From positions 1-10,858 of the forward strand of contig JAFCFG010000016.1 of the NCBI GenBank assembly GCA_017608725.1: 10,858 nucleotides of DNA. The letters run 5' to 3'. A program made the translations under genes and the position numbers. Origin of the DNA: Candidatus Iainarchaeum sp. GTDB lineage: Archaea > Iainarchaeota > Iainarchaeia > Iainarchaeales > GCA-2688035. Of this stretch, positions 1-6,400 are shown piece after piece. The notes below the pieces were generated by a model. It was not told the origin of the DNA, did no database searches, and worked only from the letters and a program-made list of their open reading frames with translations. Position 1 is the first letter of the stretch, and each line of letters begins with the position of its first letter.

Positions 1-259
1 ATGTTATCTCTGTTGCAAAATTGCTTAGCTTGATGTCCTTTGAGTCAAACAGGCTCCACAGTGCCTCAACAATTATCCTTGAATCCTCTTCCTTGCTTGG
101 GACAACCATTATGTCAAGCAGTGAATCAATGTCCTCTTGTTCTGTGATTGCAAAATACTGCTCTATTGTGGCTTCAACTGTTTCCTCTTCTGTTACTGCA
201 AAAGCGCTTTGCAGTATCAATGCAAGCATTAAACCCAAAATCAAGGGCCTTTTTTTCAT
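1..259 (-). CDS. Small secreted protein, N-terminal part (runs off left edge)
   Basis: This is an open frame of 86 visible codons, continuing past the left end of the window. The start is the ATG at 259-257: it overlaps the TGA of the upstream 723-aa gene as ATGA, and a GAGG ribosome site lies about 9 bases before it. Residues 1-22 form a signal peptide: basic MKKR, a Leu-rich core, then an AFA-type cleavage site. The mature part begins acidic (VTEEETVEATIEQYFAITEQ) and continues with SLLDIM. That pattern, a helix, Tyr-Phe, then an acidic stretch before Leu-Leu, recalls the first helices of NTF2/SnoaL-like domains, but this is only a resemblance. The coupling to the Cys-rich neighbour suggests the two secreted proteins are made together. 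Function is not recognised. Confidence 0.8.
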   Translation of the reverse strand, partial: MKKRPLILGLMLALILQSAFAVTEEETVEATIEQYFAITEQEDIDSLLDIMVVPSKEEDSRIIVEALWSLFDSKDIKLSNFATEIT

Positions 260-2427
260 TCATATCGCCTCACATAAAATTGTGTCCAGGCCGTAACCTC
301 AAATCCGTCAATATCCTCCACCCTTGCCCTTATAACCCTTGGATAGTACCTCATTCTTGCATTGCCAACCCTGTAGTCTTTTGCTGCTGCCAATGCGAGC
401 TCTTTTATTGTGTTTAAGCTAGCGCTTACCACAAAGTCCTTTGCTTGCCCTACGCCTGGTGCCAAATCTAGTGGGGCTGTGATTATGCCAATTGCAACTG
501 AGGCACCGTCAACTGCTAGGGCGCAGACATACATTGCACTCTCCTGGCTGTTTCTTGCCCCTCCCAGTCCTGTAGCAGCCCCGTCTTTCTCCCCTTTTTC
601 TACGCTGCCTGCTTCCCCTGCAACACCCTCTGCAACAATGTAGCCTCCGAAGTACGTTCCGGGGGATTTTACATATTCTATTACTGCTTTTCCGCTGTCT
701 TCCCCCATCCATTTGCTAACACTTTTTACCCTTCCAAGTTCGGTTATAACCTTTCCCTTCCCTCCTTTCAATGCGGTTTTCAGCAAATCAAAGCCCCCTG
801 TTCCAACCGATACCGCCATGTCTTTTTTAACGCTTGACATGATGTTTTTTAGTATTTCCCTGTTTTCCGACAGGTCATCCATGTTAATTGACCTTATTCC
901 TTCAATAGGCTCAATGTAAATGTTGAACTTTTCTCCAGTGCTCTTCTTTGTGCCTGTAGTGGTAAAAGGCCCTCCTAATTCAAAGGATGACTCTGCATGC
1001 CTTGTTTCAAAATAAGCAGTTTTCTCGCTGTTCAAAAAGTCTTCCACCTTGAATTCTATTAAACCCTTGCCCTTTTCATCAATCTCAAGCGGAACAGCCT
1101 TAAACGCCGTGATTCTAATAGGGGGGTACAATTTAATGTCGTAGTCAGCTCCACCGAGGTTTTTTCCCTCCTTATTGGCCCTTGCCATAATCATAACATT
1201 AATCGCTTTGCTGGTGTAGAAGTCTGGGCTTGTGGGTCTGATGTATGGTGCAACATAAGTGGCATAGGCCATTCCCTGCTCATCCGTTACCTCATCGCCA
1301 TTGAGCGTGCCCAGCGGAGTGCTGTAGGAGCCGCCTGCCCCCTTTTGCATGCTAAAGCTTACTGTCAGGCCAGGGGCGTCAACCCATTCAATTGTGTCCT
1401 CTCCCACCACCATCTTTTGGGCGTGGAAAGCAAGGTATTCCTTGCCTTTCCCGTTTGAGTAAAACATGCTTCTTTCCCCTACTGCAGGAGAGAGGGAAAA
1501 CCTGTACTCCTCTCCCTCAATGCAAAGTCCATTGCTGCACACAGGGTTAGCTATCTGGGGCGCAGTAACCTCACAGTCCTGTGCTATGATGCATTCTCCA
1601 GGCCCCATATCAACACATTCCCCACCATCACACTTCTGCCCGGCATAGCAGTCGTAATGGTCTTCACATTCCGCGAAGCAATCGTCCGGGCAGGTTTCCA
1701 TATCCTCGCCGATTATTGAATCGCAGCTGTAGTTTCCGCAGCAGTCCTCAATCAAACAATCCTCTATGCACCCTTCGTAGCATTCACCCAAGCTGCAACT
1801 TCCATCACCACACTGCTCTTTTGTGTCTTGCCATACGCAGCCCCACTCATCGCTATCAGGGCTTGAAGGGTTACAAACCCAACCCTCGGAGCATGGACAG
1901 TCCTCTGGGCAGGTTTCGCAGTTTTCAGGGGCATCGTCACCATAAGAGCTTCGGGACTGACAGGTTCCATTGTTGTTGCAACCGGTTTGCACGCACCAGT
2001 AGTAACCCCCCTGATCTTTAACAGCCATTGCATCGCTTTCAACCCACCTGCATTCTTCATATTCCTCGCAGCCGCAGTCCTCTGGGCAGGTCATGCAATT
2101 TTCTCCCTCGATTGAAAGGCAGTCGTCGTTAACATAGCAGCCATAGCAGTAAGCCCATCCATCCTTGCCGGCCTTACAGGTCTGCCTTCCAGGACACTTG
2201 CAGTCAGATGGGCAGCTTTGGCATGTTTCGCTATACCAGGTATCTGTCTCGAAAGAATACCAGTCTTCACAGATTCCGTTTGGCTTGCAGCTGTAGACTG
2301 GCGTAATGATCTTGACACCCGAATCGGGGTTTGCTGCTGCGAAAAAGGATGCAAACAGTAGTGCAGCAAACAGGCCTAAAATCACGGTCCTGCTCTTTCT
2401 TGGCTTGAAAAATAGTTCCAAAACCAT
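256..2427 (-). CDS. Large secreted Cys-rich protein with TCPxDC modules and Ig-like region
   Basis: The 723-aa product has a basic N-terminus (KPRKSR) and a hydrophobic segment at about 14-32, acting as a signal peptide or N-terminal anchor. Residues 47-302 hold about 42 cysteines, arranged in modules that repeat a (E)xCxTCPxDCxC core at about 69-79, 110-120 and 169-179, with shorter versions at 215-224 and 243-250. They are probably disulfide-bonded outside the cell. Residues 305-480 are beta-rich; TDEQGMAYATYVAP near 381-394 resembles invasin-type (Big_1) Ig domains. Residues 535-680 are Gly- and Ala-rich with hydrophobic helices and a DLAPGVGQAKD motif, and the end is beta-like again. An in-frame TGA directly precedes the ATG, fixing the start. 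Transcription is probably leaderless from the TATA box at 2451-2458. The stop overlaps the next start as ATGA. Function is unknown; adhesion or surface binding is inference only. Confidence 0.9.
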   Translation of the reverse strand: MVLELFFKPRKSRTVILGLFAALLFASFFAAANPDSGVKIITPVYSCKPNGICEDWYSFETDTWYSETCQSCPSDCKCPGRQTCKAGKDGWAYCYGCYVNDDCLSIEGENCMTCPEDCGCEEYEECRWVESDAMAVKDQGGYYWCVQTGCNNNGTCQSRSSYGDDAPENCETCPEDCPCSEGWVCNPSSPDSDEWGCVWQDTKEQCGDGSCSLGECYEGCIEDCLIEDCCGNYSCDSIIGEDMETCPDDCFAECEDHYDCYAGQKCDGGECVDMGPGECIIAQDCEVTAPQIANPVCSNGLCIEGEEYRFSLSPAVGERSMFYSNGKGKEYLAFHAQKMVVGEDTIEWVDAPGLTVSFSMQKGAGGSYSTPLGTLNGDEVTDEQGMAYATYVAPYIRPTSPDFYTSKAINVMIMARANKEGKNLGGADYDIKLYPPIRITAFKAVPLEIDEKGKGLIEFKVEDFLNSEKTAYFETRHAESSFELGGPFTTTGTKKSTGEKFNIYIEPIEGIRSINMDDLSENREILKNIMSSVKKDMAVSVGTGGFDLLKTALKGGKGKVITELGRVKSVSKWMGEDSGKAVIEYVKSPGTYFGGYIVAEGVAGEAGSVEKGEKDGAATGLGGARNSQESAMYVCALAVDGASVAIGIITAPLDLAPGVGQAKDFVVSASLNTIKELALAAAKDYRVGNARMRYYPRVIRARVEDIDGFEVTAWTQFYVRRYE
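1678..2223 (-). repeat. Cys-rich TCPxDC module repeats
   Basis: These encode residues 69-250 of the 723-aa protein. The cores are TCQSCPSDCKC, NCMTCPEDCGC, NCETCPEDCPC and METCPDDC. The second and third cores lie exactly 59 residues apart, and their coding DNA shares an identical 17-base run (plus-strand positions 1898-1914 and 2075-2091), which suggests duplication of a module of about 177 bases or strong constraint on it. Confidence 0.75.
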
Positions 2428-2450
2428 TCACATTAAATACATTTTTTTAG

Positions 2451-2458
2451 TTTATAAG
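2451..2458 (-). promoter_or_regulatory. TATA box of the Cys-rich secreted operon
   Basis: The minus strand reads CTTATAAA here, centred about 27 bases before the ATG at 2427. At archaeal TATA-to-start spacing this puts the transcript start at or next to the ATG, giving a leaderless mRNA. This agrees with the absence of a ribosome site before that ATG. Confidence 0.55.
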
Positions 2459-2475
2459 ACTAACGATTTGCCGGA

Positions 2476-2522
2476 AGAATAAAATAGTAGATTAAACTAC
2501 AGATGATGTGTTAGCCTGTAGT
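2476..2522 (-). terminator. Hairpin plus U-rich tract after the lipoprotein gene
   Basis: On the minus strand a perfect 7-bp inverted repeat, ACTACAG (2522-2516) and CTGTAGT (2502-2496), encloses a 13-base loop. It is followed directly by TTAATCTACTATTTTATTC, a U-rich RNA tract. It lies between the lipoprotein stop (2585) and the promoter of the next gene, where a transcription end is expected. Archaeal termination relies mainly on U-rich tracts, so the hairpin itself may instead be a 3'-end stabiliser. Confidence 0.4.
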
Positions 2523-2572
2523 GGTCCAATGGTTGGCCCAATCGCCATTTGAGGGGAAACTCATCAGGCCAA
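2523..2572. other. Structured intergenic stretch (two small hairpins)
   Basis: Between the lipoprotein stop and the terminator-like hairpin are two more self-complementary patches. One is a compact stem with a 3-base loop at 2523-2538 (GGtCCAA against TTGGCC, one bulged base). The other pairs TTGGCC at 2533-2538 with GGCCAA at 2567-2572. They share one arm, so they are mutually exclusive. No coding region is supported here; the stretch could be the lipoprotein 3' UTR or hold a small RNA. Confidence 0.3.
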
Positions 2573-2584
2573 GAAACTGACCAT

Positions 2585-4081
2585 TCAACAAATGCAGCCT
2601 TCAACAGCTGAATAAACAAGCCATGGTTTGCTTTTGCTTACTTTCCCCTCGCGGCTTATCTCAACATCGAATTCGAAGTAGTCAATGAAGCAGGGGCAGC
2701 CTTGGCCTTCGGCCAAAACATGTGCCTTGAATCCGTCTTGAACAGCTTCAACGCTTGAAACCATTATATCTTCCTTTGGGACGAGGAATTCTTCAAAGGT
2801 ATAAATTTCTTCCTCATACTCATAGCCAGCAGGTGGCCAAGGCGGGTAACCCTGGCTCTTGAAAGAGCAGTAAAGCGGGTCACTGCTTGCAAGTGATATG
2901 CCGCCCCAGACCTTTTCAGCCGAATCAATCGGGGCAAGGAAAGCAAAAAGTGAATTCCAGTCAGTGATTTTTTCAAGCTGTTTTGTCTTATCGTCATACC
3001 CCAAATAGAAGGATTTGATTTGTGGCCCAGGGTGGTAATCAAATATCCTGATGTAGTTGCTATCCTCTGCTATCCAATCTGTTGGCATACACTCAATCAG
3101 GGTTTTGTCAGTCAAAGAGGTTTTCACCAATGCTCCGCCCTCCTTTGTTTCCCCATTTTCGTCTAAGTAGACGCAGTCCTGGTCAAGCAGAGTGTTGTTG
3201 TCACAGGTAACGTCGATTGAAGAGAACAAGTAATCCAGAGGTTCATCCAAAAGCTGGCAGCCTTCGGGCAAGGCAAACTCTTTTTCAACCTCGCTTGGGA
3301 TGGGGCATGTCCCCCCATCTATCTCAGAGACATCCCCTGCCGGAACAGGAATGAGCTTTGTTCCCGTTTTTTCAGCACACTTCCCTGCAACACAGTCAAA
3401 GGCCCCAGGCTCTTTACAAAAAACATTTCCTTCAGCGCACTGGCCTCCGGCCTCACCAAACCGTTCCACCAATTCAAATATTTCGCTTAAGTCAGCATCC
3501 TTGTTTACGCTGGAATAGCACACTGTAGGGCATCCAATCCTTTTCCCAATGCAGTCATCAGCTGTACTGCAGTAATTTGCTGCCAAAACTTTTTCAAAAA
3601 TACTATCGCCAACCTCTTCTGCTGCGTTGCCACCACAAAGGGCAGCTGTTTTTGTGAACGAAATCTCTATTGGCTCGTCTCCGTATTTGCCATTTAACAC
3701 AACTCTTGTATCCTTTGACGGCAGGAAAAAGGAAAAGTTCCCACTCGCATCTATGGGCACTAGCTTTCCATTAATCCAAGCAATGTCAATTGCTCCACCA
3801 TTACTAAAATCCTTGCCCTCAAGGGTTAGTATGCCAGGGCACTTGTTCCCTATTTCAATTATGCCGTTGTTGCAGTTGTTTGCCCTTACTTCCAAGCAGT
3901 CATACCGGGGTATGATTTTGATATCCTTGATTATATGTTTTCCTAAGCAACCTGTTGGCGTTATTCCCCCTTGGCAGCCTGGAGCCTCACTGTTTCCTCT
4001 ACCATCTGGTAGCAAAGGGCAGCCGCTGAGCAAAACAAGCAGGGAAAGCGCCATTAGTGGAATAACCAATTTGATGTACAT
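2585..4081 (-). CDS. Predicted lipoprotein with eight-Cys module
   Basis: The 498-aa product starts with a classic lipoprotein signal: hydrophobic residues 5-19 and a lipobox LLSGC with Cys21 as the candidate lipidated residue, followed by a short Pro/Gly linker. It is therefore expected on the outer face of the membrane. Residues 68-145 look like a beta-sandwich domain. Residues 171-235 carry eight cysteines with VN in the middle (CSTADDCIG, CPTVCYSSVN, CAEGNVFC, DCVAGKC), a pattern seen in small disulfide domains of secreted bacterial and archaeal proteins. Residues 255-498 are an unrecognised domain with further paired cysteines and a Cys-x-Cys ending (GCIC). An in-frame TAA lies immediately before the ATG, so the start is fixed; GAGG sits 11 bases upstream. 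It is transcribed apart from the downstream Cys-rich gene. Substrate or partner is unknown. Confidence 0.88.
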   Translation of the reverse strand: MYIKLVIPLMALSLLVLLSGCPLLPDGRGNSEAPGCQGGITPTGCLGKHIIKDIKIIPRYDCLEVRANNCNNGIIEIGNKCPGILTLEGKDFSNGGAIDIAWINGKLVPIDASGNFSFFLPSKDTRVVLNGKYGDEPIEISFTKTAALCGGNAAEEVGDSIFEKVLAANYCSTADDCIGKRIGCPTVCYSSVNKDADLSEIFELVERFGEAGGQCAEGNVFCKEPGAFDCVAGKCAEKTGTKLIPVPAGDVSEIDGGTCPIPSEVEKEFALPEGCQLLDEPLDYLFSSIDVTCDNNTLLDQDCVYLDENGETKEGGALVKTSLTDKTLIECMPTDWIAEDSNYIRIFDYHPGPQIKSFYLGYDDKTKQLEKITDWNSLFAFLAPIDSAEKVWGGISLASSDPLYCSFKSQGYPPWPPAGYEYEEEIYTFEEFLVPKEDIMVSSVEAVQDGFKAHVLAEGQGCPCFIDYFEFDVEISREGKVSKSKPWLVYSAVEGCIC

Positions 4082-4229
4082 TTATTTAGTTCCTCTTTTT
4101 AATAATGTCCTAATGGCTTTTTAGGCTTTTCCTTGACTTGAAAACAGAGCAGCGTCTGGGAGTTACTCATTTTTGTTTACCCCCTGTTAGTTGCCTTTTT
4201 AAATTTTCCTAAGTAGGAGTATTCTTACT
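4082..4229. promoter_or_regulatory. Divergent promoter region (lipoprotein / Nudix)
   Basis: This 148-base spacer separates two divergent starts. On the plus strand an A/T-rich element (TTTTTAAATTTT, 4196-4207) is centred about 28 bases before the Nudix ATG, so it could give a near-leaderless mRNA; a GGAG at 4216-4219, 10 bases before the ATG, would suit a longer leader instead. On the minus strand CCTAAAAAG (4125-4117) is a weak TATA candidate for the lipoprotein gene, placing the start close to its GAGG at 4096-4093. No other gene is seen in the spacer. Confidence 0.4.
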
Positions 4230-4634
4230 ATGCCAGATGTTTTTGCTGCGATGAAGTCCCTGATTGTAAGGGAAGGCAAGTTTCTTGCCCTTGAATTAGA
4301 GGTTGGAAGAAAGAAAATTTGGGATTTGCCTGGCGGAAAGGTTGAACACGGCGAAGAGCCTTTGGAAACCCTGAAGAGAGAAGCCTGGGAAGAGTCAGGT
4401 TTGAAGGTTGAGCCTTTGGAGGCTGTGGGAGTTTACTATTTCATGCGTTTGAGCGACGGCGCCCAGGTTGTGAATACTGTTTTTAAGTGCGATGCAGGCA
4501 GCCAAAAGCCGGTTCTGCCCCACAAGGAGAACGAGCACATTGCGCAGATGCACTGGTTTTCAAAGGAAGAGTTTTTGGCAGATGGCATAGAAGCACCTAA
4601 GAGCTTGAAGGAACTCATAAAAAGGGTTCTTTAA
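4230..4634 (+). CDS. Nudix hydrolase
   Basis: The 134-aa protein, normal length for a single Nudix domain, carries a complete Nudix box at residues 36-58: Gly36, five residues, Glu42, seven residues, then REAWEESGL. This matches Gx5Ex7REUxEExGU, including the metal-binding REXXEE glutamates (Glu51, Glu54, Glu55). Family members cleave nucleoside diphosphates linked to another moiety, often to remove damaged or excess nucleotides; the substrate cannot be read from the sequence. WDLPGGKVEHGE resembles the MutT/ADP-ribose pyrophosphatase type. An in-frame TAA 30 bases upstream leaves the ATG at 4230 as the first ATG start. The gene stands alone on the plus strand and converges with the membrane-protein gene, leaving 5 bases between stops, so transcript ends may overlap. 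It has no obvious link to either neighbour. Confidence 0.95.
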   Translation: MPDVFAAMKSLIVREGKFLALELEVGRKKIWDLPGGKVEHGEEPLETLKREAWEESGLKVEPLEAVGVYYFMRLSDGAQVVNTVFKCDAGSQKPVLPHKENEHIAQMHWFSKEEFLADGIEAPKSLKELIKRVL

Positions 4635-4639
4635 ACAGG

Positions 4640-6205
4640 CTATTCCGGCACTGGTCCTATTTTGATAAAAGCTGGTTCGCTCTTTTCAACGTATTCTCCG
4701 AATTGGATTGGGTTGTCGTATCTGTAGTAGAGGTCGCAGTACATTGGGGTTTCGCTTCCCCTTTGAACGGTTGGGGCTGATGCCTGCATCCTCAATTCCT
4801 CTGTTTCACCTACTGCCAGCAACTCAATGGTTTTATTGTCAAGGCTTGTTAAATCCCCTAAGAATTTCAGCCATCCATCATGGCAATCATCGCTGTTCTC
4901 AATTGAAACAAATACATTACGCAAGTCTATTTGCCCTGTGTTTTTTACGTTCAGGCTGATGTCCTTTGTTTCATAACCTGCTGGGCTAAGGCTGCTGTCC
5001 CAGTTAATTCTGTATGGCTGTCTTGGTGAAAGCGTCAGTTGAATGCCGTGGCTTGCTTTCTCCGTAATATCTAATGTAAGGGTTTCCTTTTTTGGTTGGT
5101 CAAAGTATTCTGTGTTTAGGACAATGTTTCCCTTTATGCCCAGTTCCCTGTCAGCTGTTAGTGGAACAACAACTTGCAGCTCTTTTTCAACGCTTTTGCC
5201 TGCTGGCACATTGGCAATGTTGATTTTCCAGGGCTCTGGCTGGTTGGCTACTTCAGTGAATTGAAACCATTCCTTTACCTTCTCAGGGTCATGTTTTGTG
5301 CTGCTTGTTATTTCAATGCTTAGCTCCAGGTCTTCAATTGGAAACCTGTTGCTGTTCGTTATTTTGATTGGTTTGCTTTGTTTGTTTTGGCCCTCTATTG
5401 CCTTTACCCTGAAGCTCGCCTCATTTAATTTTATGTTGCCCTTTGGGTTAGGCAATACTGTGAAATTGGCTGAGGCTTTCTCTTTTGTGTACTTTATTCT
5501 CAGGACAGCGGTTTTGCTGTCTCCGTTGCTTTTATCCTTTATTGCTGTGCTGGCTGGCACATTTACTGAAAAAGTTGCAACAGTGGTTGTGTTGCTTCCC
5601 ACCGTAATACCGGATATTTCATCCGTGAATTCTGCAAGGTCGTTTTCCGGAACAAGCTGGACTACTGCGCTTTTGCTTCCCCTGTTTCGCAGTGTTACCT
5701 GTACGTCAAGTGCTTGGCCTGCAAAAATTCTTTCCGGGAAAGCGCTTTCAAGGCCAACTATTTCCACATCAAGGTCCTTCTCCAATTCAATTGTTTTTGT
5801 TGTGTCCCCTGCCACTATTTCAAGCGAGGCTCTTTTTATTGCATAGCCAGCAGCGTTTATCTCGTACCTGTACCTGCCTGGTTTAACCTGCACTGTGTAG
5901 CTGCTGCTGTCCCTGTCACTGAACAATGGTTGGGTGTTTCCTCCCTCAAAGAGTTTGAAGCTGTTTTTATTCAGGGAAGAGCCTTCAACGTCCTGAATTG
6001 TTATTGTAACGTTCATAACGCTGCCGATAAAGTAGTCGTATGCAAAGAAGGCAACCACAGCCAGAATAACAATTAGCATGATATAAGGGAGGAATGCTTT
6101 TACCGGGCCAAGCATTTCGCCAATACCGCTTCCAAACCCAGATTTGCCCAAATCTATCTCTTCATCGCTGTATCTTGGCTCATCGAATTTGTCAGGGCCG
6201 TACAT
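4640..6205 (-). CDS. Single-pass membrane protein with PEGA-like and Ig-like domains
   Basis: The 521-aa protein has a short acidic N-terminal tail (1-38), one transmembrane helix at about 39-60 (PYIMLIVILAVVAFFAYDYF) and a large beta-rich exterior. Residues 65-145 resemble a PEGA or carboxypeptidase-regulatory-like domain (YTVQVKPGRYRYEINAAGY is typical). Residues 148-250, 256-385 and 388-515 look like three Ig-like or CARDB-like beta-sandwiches, with patterns such as VTLRNRGSKSAVV and LNVKNTGQIDLRNV. Only two cysteines are present, Cys441 and Cys490, both in the last domain, where they could form one disulfide. An in-frame TGA at 6214-6212 limits the start, and no ribosome site precedes the ATG. 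The architecture fits a surface-displayed binding or cell-envelope structural protein; no catalytic motif is visible. Function is unknown. Confidence 0.88.
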   Translation of the reverse strand: MYGPDKFDEPRYSDEEIDLGKSGFGSGIGEMLGPVKAFLPYIMLIVILAVVAFFAYDYFIGSVMNVTITIQDVEGSSLNKNSFKLFEGGNTQPLFSDRDSSSYTVQVKPGRYRYEINAAGYAIKRASLEIVAGDTTKTIELEKDLDVEIVGLESAFPERIFAGQALDVQVTLRNRGSKSAVVQLVPENDLAEFTDEISGITVGSNTTTVATFSVNVPASTAIKDKSNGDSKTAVLRIKYTKEKASANFTVLPNPKGNIKLNEASFRVKAIEGQNKQSKPIKITNSNRFPIEDLELSIEITSSTKHDPEKVKEWFQFTEVANQPEPWKINIANVPAGKSVEKELQVVVPLTADRELGIKGNIVLNTEYFDQPKKETLTLDITEKASHGIQLTLSPRQPYRINWDSSLSPAGYETKDISLNVKNTGQIDLRNVFVSIENSDDCHDGWLKFLGDLTSLDNKTIELLAVGETEELRMQASAPTVQRGSETPMYCDLYYRYDNPIQFGEYVEKSEPAFIKIGPVPE

Positions 6206-6400
6206 AAGTTTTCATTATAGATAAATTGAAGGTTATTTAAATAATTTCGCATCAGGCGTTATTTGGTTGGTTGGCTATGAATGTGTTTTTTGGTTTCGGA
6301 CACCAAAACCCGGATTAATTTTTTCCCAGTTGGCTGAGTTATTGCACAAGCAGGTTGCTGATTTGAAAACAGAGGAAAGATCCAAAGGAAGCAGGGCCGT
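6206..6400. other. Intergenic spacer between dapA and the membrane-protein gene
   Basis: About 195 bases with no supported gene. It contains the promoter of the membrane-protein gene near its left end. A hairpin TTTTGGT (6288-6294) / ACCAAAA (6302-6308) has a 7-base loop, and a weak GGGCC (6394-6398) / GGCCC (6412-6416) pair spans the dapA stop codon. No strong U-rich termination tract for dapA is visible, so its transcript may end inside this spacer or read through. Confidence 0.4.
6233..6244 (-). promoter_or_regulatory. TATA box (palindromic) of the membrane-protein gene
   Basis: TTATTTAAATAA is a perfect 12-base palindrome. On the minus strand it is preceded by CGAAA, a fair BRE (TFB recognition) match. 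Its centre is about 33 bases before the ATG at 6205, which predicts a transcript with a leader of under 10 bases and fits the missing ribosome site. Confidence 0.55.

Noticed and set aside
21..417. Plus-strand frames opposite the two secreted protein genes at the left end
   Set aside because: They lie antisense to frames with clear signal peptides, Cys modules and ATGA coupling, and have no promoter or ribosome site.
2512..2572. tRNA-like D arm (GTAGTGGTCCAATGG)
   Set aside because: There is no T-arm GGTTCGA-type sequence, no paired acceptor stem and no anticodon arm downstream.
2555..2575. Hammerhead-ribozyme-like core (CTGATGAG on the minus strand)
   Set aside because: The CUGAUGA element is followed by a pyrimidine-rich stretch with no self-complementary stem II and no GAAA, so the core cannot be completed.
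2500..2580. Archaeal C/D box guide RNA (ATGATGT near 2503, CTGA near 2576)
   Set aside because: The C box has a mismatch, the C-to-D distance is longer than usual, and no internal D' or C' boxes are seen.
6288..6308. TTTTGGT/ACCAAAA hairpin as a dapA terminator
   Set aside because: It is nearly 100 bases past the dapA stop, and no U-rich tract follows it on the minus strand, so it is described only as spacer structure.
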